DNA of 64,000 bases from Taeniopygia guttata (lineage: Eukaryota > Chordata > Aves > Passeriformes > Estrildidae): positions 13,830,063 to 13,894,062 of the forward strand of contig NC_133063.1 of the NCBI RefSeq assembly GCF_048771995.1, written 5' to 3'. Below the pieces are notes generated by a model. That model had not been told where the DNA came from. It saw only the letters and a program-made list of their open reading frames with translations, and did not search any database. Below, one piece after another: positions 52,886 through 64,000 of the stretch. Position 1 is the first letter of the stretch. Every line of letters starts with the position of its first letter. A program made the position numbers and the translations under genes.

Positions 52886-53929
52886 TCCACAAACCAGGAC
52901 CTAGAGAGCCTACCCCATCAAGAAAAAGCCATTCCATTTTTCATTTTGCTTGGTGCTTCCTTTGCAGAAAATAAACACAGTAAATCAGTTCTGATGTTTC
53001 ATAAATGCTCAGGAGGGGAAAAAAGGGAATATGTTGTACAGTGTTAACTGTAAACTAAGCCAGTATCTGATGCAAAACTATGTAATTCCTAGACATTCAT
53101 TAACTAAATATGAGGTTATTTGCTATCATTGTAAGTTTGTCTTCCTGGCTATCCTTAGAAACAAGGCCACAATACAGAATAAGGAAAAGGAGCGAAATTA
53201 AATATGATTTTCTGATTTACTTTTGTACATTGAGCCCATGAGTATTCTAGAAGACAAATTTCAATTCCTCCCAGTCTTGCTGCTTTGAAATAGCAACTAC
53301 CCTTAAAGCAGAACAAAGTGTTGAGTTTTAGGAGGTGTTTGGCAGCTGTGTAAAAAAAGCAGTATGGAAAAAAAGCACATTATTTTCCTTAAGGTATCCC
53401 AATACCTGACATCAGAAGCTTGTAAATAACATAAATTTTCATGGTACACAAAATTACTGTCATTCATAAAATTATTCATTTTCAAAAATTGAAAAAGTAT
53501 TAAACATGCCAATAACAGAATTCTCTTTGGTAGTGTTGTTTCCTAATGAAAGATAATAGTTTATATTGTAATTGCTAGTAAAACAGGTAAAAAAGCAATA
53601 CAATTTGATCTAATTCAAAATTAAGTATATTTTGATACGCATATTTATTTACTACAGTGGAGGACTCTAATAAACGTATATTTAAAACCATACGATAAAT
53701 ATGTAAAGGACATAGAAGTATGATTCAAATGGAATTAAGCTGAAATTAGGTATTTCAGTAACAGCTGGCAGCTGGCATTCACACTGCATGTCTTAGGTGT
53801 AATGGAGACTGTCGTACACCATCTTCCCCTTAAAACAAAGCTATTTTAAAAATTCTGTTAAAAACAATGACAAAAAAAAATCCTATCTGTAGATAGCATT
53901 TGAGGAAGTGATGCTCTACAAGAGCTAGG
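52886..53929. other. AT-rich intergenic DNA
   Basis: Nothing recognisable between two plus-strand CR1 copies. Confidence 0.5.
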
Positions 53930-54645
53930 AATAAAAGCTCACAGCCCTGTGGAGGTCTTGGGGATACTGATGAATGTGGAATAGACCATGAGCTTGTTTT
54001 GTGTTCTTGCAGCCCAGAAAACCAGCCCTATCCTGCAACAAAAGGAGCAAGGCCAGCAGGTCAATGGAGGTGAGTCTCTACTCTGCTTTCCTGTGACTCC
54101 ACCTGAAGTACTGCATCATTTTCAGCACAAGATATAGCCCTGTTAGAGTAGATCTAGAGGCGGGCTACAAAAATCATTGAAACACCTCTTCTTTAAGGAA
54201 AGAGCTGGAATACCTCTCCTTTGAGGAAAGACTGAGGGAGTTGAGGTTGTTTAGCCTGGAGAAAAGAAGTCTTATTGCAGCTATTCAATATGAATTGGCT
54301 TATGAGAACATGGGAGAAAGACATTTTTAACAGGATTTTAATTGACAGGACAAAGGATAAGTTTCAGTAAGAAACTGAAATAGGGTAGATTTAGTTTCAG
54401 ATTGGATTTAAGGAAGAAATTCTGACCAGATTGGTGACTCACTGGGTGTTGTGGGTGCCCCATCAGGGGAAATATTCACAGTCAGCTTGGATGGGGCTTT
54501 GAAAAAGCTGATGTAATGAAAGATGTCCCTGTCTATGAGAGAGTGATTGGGATAGATGATCTTTGAATGTCCCTTCCAATTGAAATCAATCTGTGCTTCC
54601 ATGAAAATTGGATTGAAGCTCAAGGTGGAGAACACTATTTAAACT
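53930..54645 (+). mobile_element. CR1 LINE 3' portion, sense, decayed
   Basis: TTCTTGCAGCCCAGAAAACC, GAGGAAAGACTGAGGGAGTT, TTTAGCCTGGAGAAAAGAAG, TTTAAGGAAGAAATTCTGAC and GATGATCTTTGAATGTCCCT trace the C-terminal coding region and 3' untranslated region of CR1. The tail is degenerate near 54590-54605. It is a separate insertion from the copy ending at 52885, because both contain the same element region. Confidence 0.85.
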
Positions 54646-56820
54646 CATGACTTCATAGTTACAGATTTTTTTTAGGAATGCGTTAACCTGAAATTAAAGA
54701 TTGCTGGTGATTGAGAATTCATGTTTTATAAGTAATCCCATGGTTACTTTTAAGGAAAAACAGACCTTTTGTTTCTAATTCAGATATGTGAATTCAAGTT
54801 TTAGTCTTCTGCCTTATGTTTGCCTGCTGCATTAAAAAATCCTGCTTCTAGACAGGAATGATCTTGCATTTATATAAATATTGACAAGCAAATGGACTTA
54901 CGAACAATGCTGTTCAATGACCTCAAAAATGCATGGATTTTGTTTGTGTTAATTTTTTTCTTTCTGTCTCCAAATTATTTGTAGCACTTTTATCTGTGAA
55001 CATGGAAATTTTTTGAGTCAGATTAGCAGCAATGCTAAGGACTAATACAACTTCTGTATTCATGTACTTTCTGTTCATGTATCCAATACTGCTAATAGTA
55101 GAATTTCCACTGGGACTTTTGCTAACTGTGTTTGCATCCCTAGTTTTTTTATTTGCAACTCCATTCTATGATCACAGCCTTCATTATTTCCTTTCCTATA
55201 ATTTTCAGTGGATCATATTAGACTATGACAGAATTCTAGAAATAGAATTTCAACCAATATCAGAACAGATGTCTCTCAGAAGTTTATTACATCAATATCA
55301 ATACTTAATCAAATAAATTTATCATTTTAATAAAAGAAAGGCTGGTAGGATAGCTTCACATAGCCTAATTTCTCTAAGTCCACTTTGACACTATTTTATC
55401 CTATTTCAATTTCTTCATAATAATAGAAAAAAAATTCTTCTATTATTCTGCTTCAGATCAATGTCAATTTTTTGTATTTTTTTAAACCTCCCCCTGGATC
55501 AGAACTTGCTTAAAATCAGCATTAACACCTAGAAACCAGTTTGAGTGAGTTTCATTTTGATAGAAATATAACTCCAGTAAACTGTAAGGGGAATAAATAA
55601 CACATCTACTATTTGAAATGTTTTTTTCTTTTAAAAGAGTGAATGCTAGAATGTTGAAAAGTACTTTTTCTATACAGAAGCCTGAGGAGCTTAATCCTTC
55701 ATTGCTTTGTGTTTTAAATGTGGCTACTTAAGTGACAAAACTGAAATAGCTCATCCATAACAAAAAACAAAGATGTAAATTTTATCACACCTAACTGCAC
55801 TCATAAGTTTAGGACCATTTAAATTCCATCATTTGAGTCTAATTTGAGTCTCAATTCTCAAAGCTTCAAGTTTTTTAGATTAAAAAGATTGCTTTATTAA
55901 ACAAAAAGTACATGAAAATCTAGGTTTCTGAAATTCTACTCTATATATACTTACACAATTGTATAGAAACATGTTAATAAATAGCAAGCAAAATGTTTTA
56001 CTAGCAAACTCATTCTTACACTACTTAGAAAATTCCAACAAATGTCCACAAAATCCTGTGATCTGAAACCATTAATATAAGACCTGTATCATAATTTTGC
56101 TGGTAGTATTAGCTGACACAGCTTAGTGCCTTAAAACCTTACTTAGTATACTGCTATACTATAAGACTGCTTAGCACAGAAATTTCAGTCACATTGGTAC
56201 GTGAATTTGCAAACAGGTTAGAGCTTAAAATATGCTTGAATAAAATAAGTGCTACAGTTTCTATATGTAAATTTGTTGAAACTTATCTAAACTGAAAATT
56301 TCAAGAACAATTTTCTCACAGAACAGAATGTAAATACAAACTATGGGTGTGTTCTCACTTGGATATTGTAAATACCTAAATGTGTGTTTGGTCTTAAGAA
56401 AACAACAGATCACATTCAGTTTCTAAATCAGTTTATCCCCTTTTATAAAATCAGATCTCTTCCTAAGATCACATTTTGTGTTTTACTGTTTCAGCTACAA
56501 CAAACAATGTCTTCATTCTTCAGCTATGCCTGTGTATACTTAATTACAGTGGATGTTTACTTTCAGCAGGTCTACATGCAAAGTGGCTGTTTCTGTGAAC
56601 TTGAAAATAAACACATTGATTTAAAATGTGAAACAGCATCTTATGAAAGTTCTACCGCTTCTTGTTTTTCTGTAGTCATTTGAAAAGACTACAAAAACAA
56701 ATAAATAATTCAATATGATTTTGGTGTCATCCTGGCCATCAATATTTTTATGTGTTTACTATCCAGGTGGATTAAAAGAGTTATTCAGATATTCAGTAGA
56801 GATCCAGAGATTTTTAATCT
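54646..56820. other. AT-rich DNA downstream of LRRC2, including its likely 3' UTR
   Basis: No open frame of note apart from a hydrophobic 94-codon plus frame at 55032-55316, which I judge to be chance. The 3' untranslated region of the minus-strand LRRC2 gene must begin at 56820 and run leftward. Its end is not determinable from sequence alone. Confidence 0.5.
55893..55898 (-). terminator. Candidate polyadenylation signal for LRRC2
   Basis: On the minus strand this reads AATAAA, about 925 bp past the LRRC2 stop codon. It is the first canonical hexamer I noticed leftward of the stop, in an AT-rich region where chance matches are common. Confidence 0.2.
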
Positions 56821-56870
56821 TCAGAGCTGGAGACTGAGCATTACTTTTGTAGTGTAGGAAGGAGTAGACT
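56821..56870 (-). CDS. LRRC2: LRRC2, last coding exon
   Basis: The acceptor CTTTTTGCAG, with a pyrimidine-rich tract before it, ends at 56871. The exon starts in phase (two bases complete the Glu codon split with the previous exon) and encodes STPSYTTKVMLSLQL, then TGA at 56823-56821. The SYTTKV...SLQL ending is the most diagnostic part of the identification. The Met-Leu in place of the Ser-Phe I recall in mammals is a modest substitution. It is too short to stand out by open-frame length and was found by splice signal and homology. Confidence 0.85.
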
Positions 56871-58179
56871 CTGCAAAAAGAGAAAAAAGAAATAAATCTC
56901 AGACTTTAGCTATGTAATCCAGCACAAATAAATGAAGCCCTTAGCTAGAAACACCTGGGTTTGGTCTTGTTTCAAAGGTACTCTACAAATTATCTCTGTC
57001 TTTCAGATCTTCTGCCAGTTCATATTTTATTGAAGATATTCCTTCTACAGTGTGTTTTTCAAAGGTAGGTATTGGCATTATCTATAGCACAAATTTCAGA
57101 AGCAGAAAATACAAAAGTGATTCATGATCCAACTCTTCATAAAAAGCAGGGAAGTAAGTCCTGTCTAGGAAAGAAGAAAACTGTATCCCTGAGCTGCTTT
57201 GCCCCAGAAGAGCGTAAACTTGACCTATTCTCAGTAGGGTCAATTGCAGGTTTCAGGCAGCCTGTCAGATCTCCACGTTTCCGAAGACTGTAGAGACAAA
57301 TCCATCACTACATATTTTATGTTTATCTCTGAAGACAAATTATGACCTTAGTTTTTTCCTTCATTGCCTCCTTCTCTCAATTTTAACCACTGTTGTTACC
57401 ATTATCTAACTTATAGATGCTAAGGAACAGAATTCCAGTATGAGAATATGAAAGTATTATGAAGTTACACCCTTTCTTTATATTTCTCTTTTAACAGGAT
57501 TTGTAAGACCACTATATAGACCACTTAAATTAAATGCAAGGAATGAAAATCTACTGTAAGATTCATTCCCCAAAAAGTCCTTTCTACACACAAATTATTA
57601 AAGGAATTAATATGAGCCTATGGGATATTCTGTCTCACATGAAACTTTCCCCTTTTTTCCTAACAAATCTTATTAAAGAGCACTCAAGAAAGTGAGCATT
57701 TCTCAATGATGGTGAATATAAAACAGAATACCAGCATGAAGAAATATGTAAAGTTTCAGATGCTATATAATAAAGATAAAAGAAGGTATTTTACTATATT
57801 GTATAGTGGTTAAATAGTACCTTGAAGCAGATAATATTGTCAAAGAATATTCTACCAATACAATGAGGCTTTCTTATATATACTGTCCTTTTTGAGGAGG
57901 AGAAGAGACTATTCTTTGTGTACACCATCAGTCAATTGAGGTTAAGGATATAACAACACAATTAATTTTGTATACATTTGTTCAATATCAAGGGTATTAA
58001 TTCAGGTCCAAACTTTTAACAAAGCAGATTTGGCATTTCACTATTAGGCTTATTTAATACCATAAAAGACAACTAGATTTGAAGGGTCTATTGCTTGTCT
58101 TCTTCAAAATGAATGGTTGCAATATATGTCTGCATTTATGTTCAAGATAGCAGAAAGCTTACTGCAAATTTACACATAC
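56871..58179 (-). other. LRRC2: LRRC2 intron (last)
   Basis: 1309 bp bounded by GTATGT and TTTTTGCAG on the minus strand. AT-rich; no repeat recognised. Confidence 0.75.
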
Positions 58180-58316
58180 CCCTTTCCCTTAGATCTTCAA
58201 TGTATGCTTTCATAAACTCTTTCTCGACTTGCTCACGTTCACGTTCATTCTCTCTAATTTCTTCAGTGTCTTCACATACAATTGTTTCAACCGGACTGTC
58301 CTTGAGACTTACAAAT
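58180..58316 (-). CDS. LRRC2: LRRC2, penultimate coding exon in window
   Basis: 137 bp between the acceptor CTCTGTTTAG and donor GTATGTGT. It encodes FVSLKDSPVETIVCEDTEEI followed by RENEREREQVEKEFMKAYIE and DLRER, with a Glu codon split at the donor. The first part caps the last leucine-rich repeat. The rest is a highly charged segment, probably helical, that follows the repeats. The frame opposite on the plus strand (58113-58331) is a shadow of this exon. Confidence 0.88.
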
Positions 58317-60131
58317 CTAAACAGAGATTAACACAAAAATGTATGTTCAGGCAGCTGAACATCACTGGCCATCATGAATGACAGTTTAGAAATTACTACC
58401 AGAGACAGAAGCAGAAATATAAAGAATATTAGATTAATTTTGCACTATGACATAATTAGGATACACCTATTATAGAAATACAGATTTCAAAAGGAACTTT
58501 CTCTATAATCCACCTTCCATATAAAAATGATCAGGTTTATCTTCTTTCCATCTATATACATAAATCATTTTTTGTAATAACAGCAGGTATTGCTGACTGC
58601 ACTGTATTTTCCCCATCTGTTAATGAGCAACATGAACTTCATCCTAACAATATTGTCTAGAAATCTGGAATTTTGCCAGATCCATTTAGCTGCAATATGT
58701 GCCTCCATTTTTTGGTTATTGCATTACTTGTCTTTTACAATACATGAGAGGACATACATTACTTTGTAATTGAAAATACTGTAAAGGTACATTTTGCAGG
58801 TGAAAAACTAAGTGGTTACATAAACAACTTATATAATATGCAAATTAGCACATAGCACTCTGAAAATCTCCGATTTTAGCTCCAAGAAGGAAAAAAAATT
58901 AAATGTTGTTACTTTCAAAAGAACAAATGTTCCAAGAAATCATATGGATTTGTAAAATTCTAATAAATTGCTGTAAGTTTGTGATCAGCTGACTTGTTGG
59001 CCCAGGTACCCACCAAACACCTCTCTCTGCCCCTCTCTTCAACTAAGCAGGGGAGAATAGCAAATGAAAAAATTGTAGACAAGCTTAATGAGAAAAGTAA
59101 AATATATGCATGGAAGAAAAGAAAAGCAAAGCAAAGCAAAAAAATTTCTCTCTAAATCACTCTCTCTTTTCAACAGGTAATGTCTAGCCACTTCCTGGGA
59201 AGCAGAAACTCAATATACATAGCTGCTTTCTTTGGAAGATAAAAACTTCAATGACACATGATCCACCACCCCTCTCCTTTATTTTAGCTTTATATGCTGA
59301 GCATGACACCATATGGTATGAAACATCCCTTTGGCCAATTGGAGTCAGCTGGTCTGGCTGGTGTCCCCAACTGTCCGGGCTGTTTCCCCTCCCAGCCTCC
59401 AGCTCACCCTCCGCCTACGATGCTTTCTTAGGGAACATTTGGAGGGACAGTCTTTGTGCTATGCCACCACTGTTCAGCAACTGCTAAAAGCACTGATGTG
59501 TTATTAACATCTTTCTAGCTACCAGTGCAAGGAATGGTTCTAAGAGAAGAAAGGTAATTACATCCACAGCTAGCTCCACTCTGAACCAGACCCAGTATAG
59601 AGTCTGAAATGTTTCCATAATCAAAAACATGAACACTGCCTGCAGAAATGCAATATCTCTGTAACTGCAGATGACAGTTTAGGTCTATTAGTCTTATCCT
59701 GCATGCAGCAGTAAGGTGGTATTTTATAGCAAACTACTAAACCCATGTGACCTTACATAATGTTTTCCTAGCCATGCCTCCTTTTCCTAGCAAGATGTTT
59801 TTGTCATCATGGAGATTATCAGCAGCTAGATTCCAGGCTCCTGGTCCCACTCTGAAGTATGGTTTTGCAACTCCAGAGTTAGAGCTGCTATGTCTCAGTC
59901 TACCCAGGAATAGCAGTTTATACATAGAGATGCACAATGTGGGTAACTGGTAGATGAAAATCATGAAACTGCAGATCCTCTGTAATTTCCAATCTTTTGA
60001 ATGCCTCCTTTACCACTCTGATATAAATTGGGTCAGAATTTGTAGAAACATGTTGGTGAAAGTATTTCTTCCGGGTGTATCTTACCTTATCTTCTTAAGA
60101 ATATTTCCCTTTCTCTCTTGCTTTTACTTAC
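58317..60131 (-). other. LRRC2: LRRC2 intron holding an LTR fragment
   Basis: 1815 bp bounded by GTAAGT and GTTTAG on the minus strand. It is AT-rich except for the sense-oriented family A LTR piece at about 59150-59560. Small GAAAAGCAAAGCAAAGC-type low complexity occurs at 59117-59140. Confidence 0.75.
59150..59560 (-). mobile_element. LTR fragment (family A) in an LRRC2 intron, same strand as the gene
   Basis: Reverse complement of the LTR family at 20.4 and 39.9 kb. Read on plus, it shows AGCCACTTCCTGGGAAGCAG, AGCTTTATATGCTGAGCATG, ACACCATATGGTATGAAACA, TCCCTTTGGCCAATTGGAGT, and GTTATTAACATCTTTC toward the right. The minus-strand TATAAA box at 59295-59290 is intact. The U5 end on the left is poorly preserved. 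Because it points the same way as LRRC2, transcription from it would run into the last two LRRC2 exons. Confidence 0.7.
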
Positions 60132-60287
60132 TTTAAACCTGTGGTTGACTCACAGATGGCTGTGGGTATCTCAACCAGGTCATCACCACTGACAACTAGC
60201 AAACTGAGTTTTGGCATATTGACAAGAGCTCGTGGAAGATAAGTCAACTTGTTTTTCTGTAGAAGAAGTGTCTGCAATTCATCTAAC
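60132..60287 (-). CDS. LRRC2: LRRC2, coding exon with two leucine-rich repeats
   Basis: 156 bp between the acceptor CTTTACAG and consensus donor GTAAGT. One base completes the Arg codon begun in the upstream exon. It encodes [20 protein letters not shown], then [20 protein letters not shown] and [11 protein letters not shown]. Two LRR units are visible: [15 protein letters not shown] and [15 protein letters not shown]. Each has the LxxLxLxxNxLxxLP pattern, although the second replaces the conserved Asn by Asp. The exon follows human LRRC2 closely apart from conservative changes. Confidence 0.9.
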
Positions 60288-62371
60288 CTGTAAAGATGTC
60301 AAAGATAGAGATGACATAAACTATTTATTTCAAATAGGAACATGTAGCCAAGATAGTAATACTGACTTGATCTTGTATATAATAGGAGCAATTGCATGCA
60401 AAAACTTTGTCCTAAAAAGTCATTTAAACACTACTTTCACAAAATTTCATCAACTTTAATGGAAATCTCCAGTACTGGGTCAACATTATAGTATTAATAG
60501 CATACCTCTGACAAGTAATCAGAAGCATGCTCAGGATAAAAGGTTACAAAATTTACTGTGTTTTCATGCAGAAAATGTGGACAGAACATGATATAAAGCC
60601 TCACCATGTGCATCCTGCAACTAATGAAAGATACAGGCCGCCAGGTCACACTTTTACCCATATGATGGTTTCTATGAATTAAGTATGTCTGTGGTAGGCA
60701 GTACATCTCCATCTATTGTTTTTCACTAGTAATTAATACTGTGGGGAGCAAGAGAAAGACCAGCTCCTCGTCAAAAGGTTCTTGCAAGTTGTCCCAATGA
60801 AATCAATTTAATGACACTGTTTGGTGGAGGAACTTTTGCTTTATTTCCCCTGGTTTTTCCTAATGCAATAGAAATTTGTGTCTCTGCCTTTATTCCTTGT
60901 ATTAGGTAGAAAACAAAGAGCATAGCAAATTGATGAAACAAATTTGTCTTATTTGACTGGAAGGGTCCATTCCTGAAGCACTGTTGGCAGGCTATGCTTA
61001 TAAGGCCCATGAGGTTTATTTGAATTCAGGTAAAAATATTGTGAGGCTTCAGTTTACTGTCAACTCATCTTTATTAATCACAGACTATTGTAATGGTATT
61101 ACAGACAATGATAATTCACAGAGGTTCTTTGACACCACAGGCATTGAAATAATGAGTCTGAATGAGAGTATTAGTTTACTGATGTGGCATTTTTTAGTCT
61201 TCTGAATGCACATGAGGCCAAAGTCAAACAAAGAATACCTTATTTTTTGTTGTCTGATTATGGTATTCTAGCATCAAATCTGGCAACTCAGTACAAAATG
61301 GAGAAGATAAAATGTAGAAAGGGAATAATTTGAAGCTAAGGGAATATAGGTTAGAGGGGGAAAAACTTCTATAAGTTGAGAGGGTATCCTTCCCTAAAAG
61401 AAAAACATCCTCTTAGGAACTCTTTGAACTTAGTTAAATCTCTGGTCAGATCCCCTGGGGAAAAATGACAAGCTTATGTTGTTTGTTGTGAATTACTAAC
61501 ACAAGTTAAGACCAGTGCTGCTGTCAGAGCAATCTGTGATTACACCATGTCCAAGAAAAATATTTTTGCCCAGCAAAAAAAAGGCCTTGCAAAAGTTAGG
61601 AGTAAATGAGTTTTCTGTGAAGTTTATTCTGCCTCAGGGATTTCTATTCCCAGATAAATAAATAATCTTGAATATTTTTTAATGAACTTTAGGTAATATG
61701 TTTGGTTTTTTTCACTTAAGGCCAAGTAAAGTTTCATAAGCCAAGTTGCCACAGCACTCTAGAGTGAAGTTAAGCTCAGGAATAAGAAAAGTGCGCTCTC
61801 TAGCAATAATGGGCTAGCAAGTCCCATTAAAGGGATCAGAATTATTTTTAAAAAAATTAGTTCAAAGTTGTTATCTAAACTGAGAGAATGAGTATGTGTG
61901 CACACATTCATATTTACTTCAGAGTAGAAGGGGGGGATTGTCAATGGGGTTTTTGAATTTTACCAATATTTTTCTTCTTTACTAATAAAGTTTATCAGAC
62001 TCTGAGGAACTTAAATATGCTTTAGTTCACCTTCTCCTCCCTATCTACCCTCCAGAGAGTAACTGCTGCCAATTCTATATGGTGAGTTCTCTGTGCTAGA
62101 ACTGGAGCAGAGTATATCTAGTAAGGTCGAGATAAAATTACAAATTATGAAAGCAGCAAAAAATGTTTTGTTAACTGACCACCATCAACGATCTAGTAAA
62201 ATTAACTTTTGTTCTCAGACCCAGTCCATCAATAATAGAAATATTTACATACAAAAATACCTGATACATTTCCAAATGTGACTTCCATCAACTGTGTCCC
62301 TTGGAAACTTTTTACTTTCTAAATTCACTTAAGAGTTCCTATATCTGTCATTGAATTAAAACATAAACTAC
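60288..62371 (-). other. LRRC2: LRRC2 intron
   Basis: 2084 bp bounded by GTAGTT and TTTACAG on the minus strand. AT-rich, with no recognised element. Short open frames on both strands are background. Confidence 0.75.
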
Positions 62372-62517
62372 CTGTCTATGTCTTCTGGGAGATCTTTCAG
62401 GCTGTTGCTGCTAATATCCAACCACTGCAAATTAGACATCCGGAGTACACAAATTGGAATAGAATGGAACTTGTTTGCTGACACATCCACAAATGTGAGT
62501 TGTTTCAGGTTACTTAG
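62372..62517 (-). CDS. LRRC2: LRRC2, coding exon with two leucine-rich repeats (most upstream in window)
   Basis: 146 bp between the acceptor TTTCTAG and donor GTAGTT. It starts in phase 0 with Leu-Ser-Asn and encodes [20 protein letters not shown], then [20 protein letters not shown] and KDLPEDID, with the next Arg codon split. Two LRR units fit LxxLxxxDxSxNxxxxIP and LxxLDISSNxLxxLP. The acceptor is short on pyrimidines but the phase fits. The exon that should precede it was not found between 62518 and 64000. Confidence 0.9.
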
Positions 62518-63746
62518 CTAGAAAGAAATGGTGCTTTATTTTAGTTACTTTTTGGAATTACAAGAAGACATTTCATTCATCAACAATTTTTATTCCTCTT
62601 AAAGCACTTAGAGAGATAAGAATTCTTTTTTATTTTACTCAACCATTTTCCAGCCTTGTCTCTTAGTCATCATTTTATAAAAAAAGTAATTCAGAAATCC
62701 CTACCCCCCAAATTGTTCATCACCTTTCTAACAGCATCAGGGGATTAGATGAAATTTTTATTCTTTAAAACCCTACAGGTTTAGATGACAAGTCTGAACC
62801 AGAAAATAAGATGGTTCTGAGGTAACAAAAGACAATTTTTATAACTAATAAGTTACCATTCTCAAAATCAGAGATTTGATAACCCTTATCAAAATTACAA
62901 AGATTCCCTTCACTGCTACTCTGTTGTGCAGTGAGAGTGTATTACTAGCACATGATTAGAAAATTAAACTATCCATTTAAGCCAATAGATAATTAGGTCA
63001 AATATTTTTCAAAGATCTTTAAAAGCACATCTTCCATACTATAAACTAAATATATAATAAAGTACAATATATTTTTTTATTAAAATAATTTTCAAAGGAG
63101 TTCTATTTTTATGTCATAAATACTGAATGCAATGAAGATTAAGTACAAATGTAAAATATACCTGTTAAAGAAATTAATATGTTGAATAGAGTTCTCTGTG
63201 TAGTGAATCAATTATGCACTCTAGCAGTGTTCATAAAACCATGCAGCTAGCTAAAGTGAATGTCAAAGGAGTATAAATCTTAGCAAAAAAAGTATTATAG
63301 AATAGAAATTGTATTTCTGAGGTTCTAATCATCAGTCACCATCACAATCCAACTCTACAGATCAGAATACAGAAAAAAAGTAGGAAAAAAATTTCCTTGG
63401 CCTTTACCTGAATGTACCTTAGAATATAGGAACAAAAACCTCAAATCAAACACATTTACCACTTTCAAGTTGAGCAGAACATAAAAATATAAAATACAAA
63501 AAATAAAATATGAAAAAATTATAAACTAGTAAAATACATTATGAATACTTGACAATTATCTTTTCATTATTAATAATTAAGACCTAGAGGGTTTTTTACA
63601 TTATCTAGCCAACTCATTTTAATTGCAATACTGCCAGACCTTCATCTTAATATGACCCTTGCTATTTAAAGTCCTCATATTCACAGCATGGTGCCGTGAC
63701 AGAGCTAGTTTCTTTAGGGACATTTTGATGGTGGTTTATAGTTGGA
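62518..63746 (-). other. LRRC2: LRRC2 intron, continuing past the window
   Basis: AT-rich. No LRR-coding block is visible up to the window edge, so the upstream exons lie farther right. No repeat recognised apart from the T/G tract listed next. Confidence 0.6.
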
Positions 63747-63960
63747 TTTTTTTTTTTTTTGGTCCTGCTTTTTGAATTTGGGTTTGTTTTTTGGGGTGTT
63801 TTTGTTTTTGTTTTTTTGGGGTTTTGGGGTTTGGTTTTTTGTTTTTTTTTTTTTGTGGTGTTGGGTGTTTTGTTGTTGTTGGGGTTTTTTTTGAGGGATG
63901 TAGGTTTCTTGTTTGGTTTGGGATTTGTTGGTTTTATTTGCTTACTGTTTCTTTTTTTCT
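63747..63960. repeat. T-run/G-run low-complexity tract
   Basis: About 210 bp made almost only of T runs and G runs, including GGGGTTTTGGGG at 63818-63829 and other GGG/GGGG tracts. The two open frames across it (67 and 61 codons, rich in F, L, G and V) are products of this composition. Confidence 0.9.
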
Positions 63961-64000
63961 AGTTATAACCTCATAAGTTGCAGAATCTCATAATCTTGAG

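Larger units (their letters stand above)
56821..62517 (-). other. LRRC2: LRRC2 gene, 3' part (gene span within window)
   Basis: Four coding exons on the minus strand, with introns of 1309, 1815 and 2084 bp, encode the final 162 residues plus stop of a leucine-rich-repeat protein. Phases match at every junction: exon lengths are 146, 156, 137 and 50 bp, totalling 489. LRRC2 rather than its paralogue LRRC39 is supported by ANKF...[31 protein letters not shown] and the C-terminal SYTTKV...SLQL, which I recall as LRRC2 features. Mammalian LRRC2 is about 370 residues, so a little under half is here and the rest lies past 64000. LRRC2 is a poorly characterised intracellular LRR protein, reported in mammals as enriched in heart and muscle and linked to mitochondria. 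Confidence 0.85.

Noticed and set aside
55032..55316. 94-codon hydrophobic plus frame as a small membrane protein
   Set aside because: T-rich DNA encodes F/L/Y-rich peptides by default. There is no family resemblance and no upstream signal.
56821..62517. LRRC39 as the identity of the leucine-rich-repeat gene
   Set aside because: The repeats and especially the C-terminal SYTTKV...SLQL and MKAYIEDL segments fit LRRC2. LRRC39 ends differently as far as I recall.
1..64000. CRISPR arrays, bacterial operons, tRNA or rRNA genes
   Set aside because: None seen. The regular repeats present are microsatellites without spacers, and the sequence is vertebrate nuclear DNA.

Overview
This window looks like bird nuclear DNA, most likely from a songbird. 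The evidence is many fragments of the avian CR1 LINE (several with the CR1 3' tail built on ATTCTATG), solo LTRs whose sequence I recognise from passerine endogenous retroviruses, AT-rich background, very low gene density and intron-containing genes. There is no bacterial or viral gene organisation and no operon, CRISPR array, rRNA or tRNA that I can support.

Layout. 1-1470 is a decayed plus-strand CR1 copy. From there to about 56.8 kb I find no intact gene: it is an AT-rich gene desert with simple repeats (AC, ATCT, AGAAT and CCATAA arrays), three LTR-type copies (20.4, 28.3 and 39.9 kb) and CR1 fragments at 25.7, 32.3, 38, 39, 40.7, 47.8-48.6, 50.3-52.9 and 54 kb. Two small islands in the desert look exon-like: a 68-bp splice-flanked block at 8.65 kb, and a broken coiled-coil-coding relic at 32.5-33.2 kb. 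A GC-richer segment at 25.85-27.54 kb has no identity I can give.

The only confident protein-coding gene lies at the right end on the minus strand. Four exons (62517-62372, 60287-60132, 58316-58180, 56870-56821) with proper splice sites and matching phases encode the last 162 residues and stop codon of a leucine-rich-repeat protein that I identify as LRRC2. Its N-terminal exons lie beyond position 64000. A sense-oriented LTR fragment sits in the intron between the second and third of these exons.

I found no convincing previously undescribed system. The observations most worth a check are the coiled-coil relic, the CR1 copy whose 3' arm appears inverted in place (47.75-48.6 kb), the telomere-like CCATAA array facing a TAGGGTTA motif, and the unidentified GC-rich segment. 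Family assignments come from recognition by eye; no database search was run.
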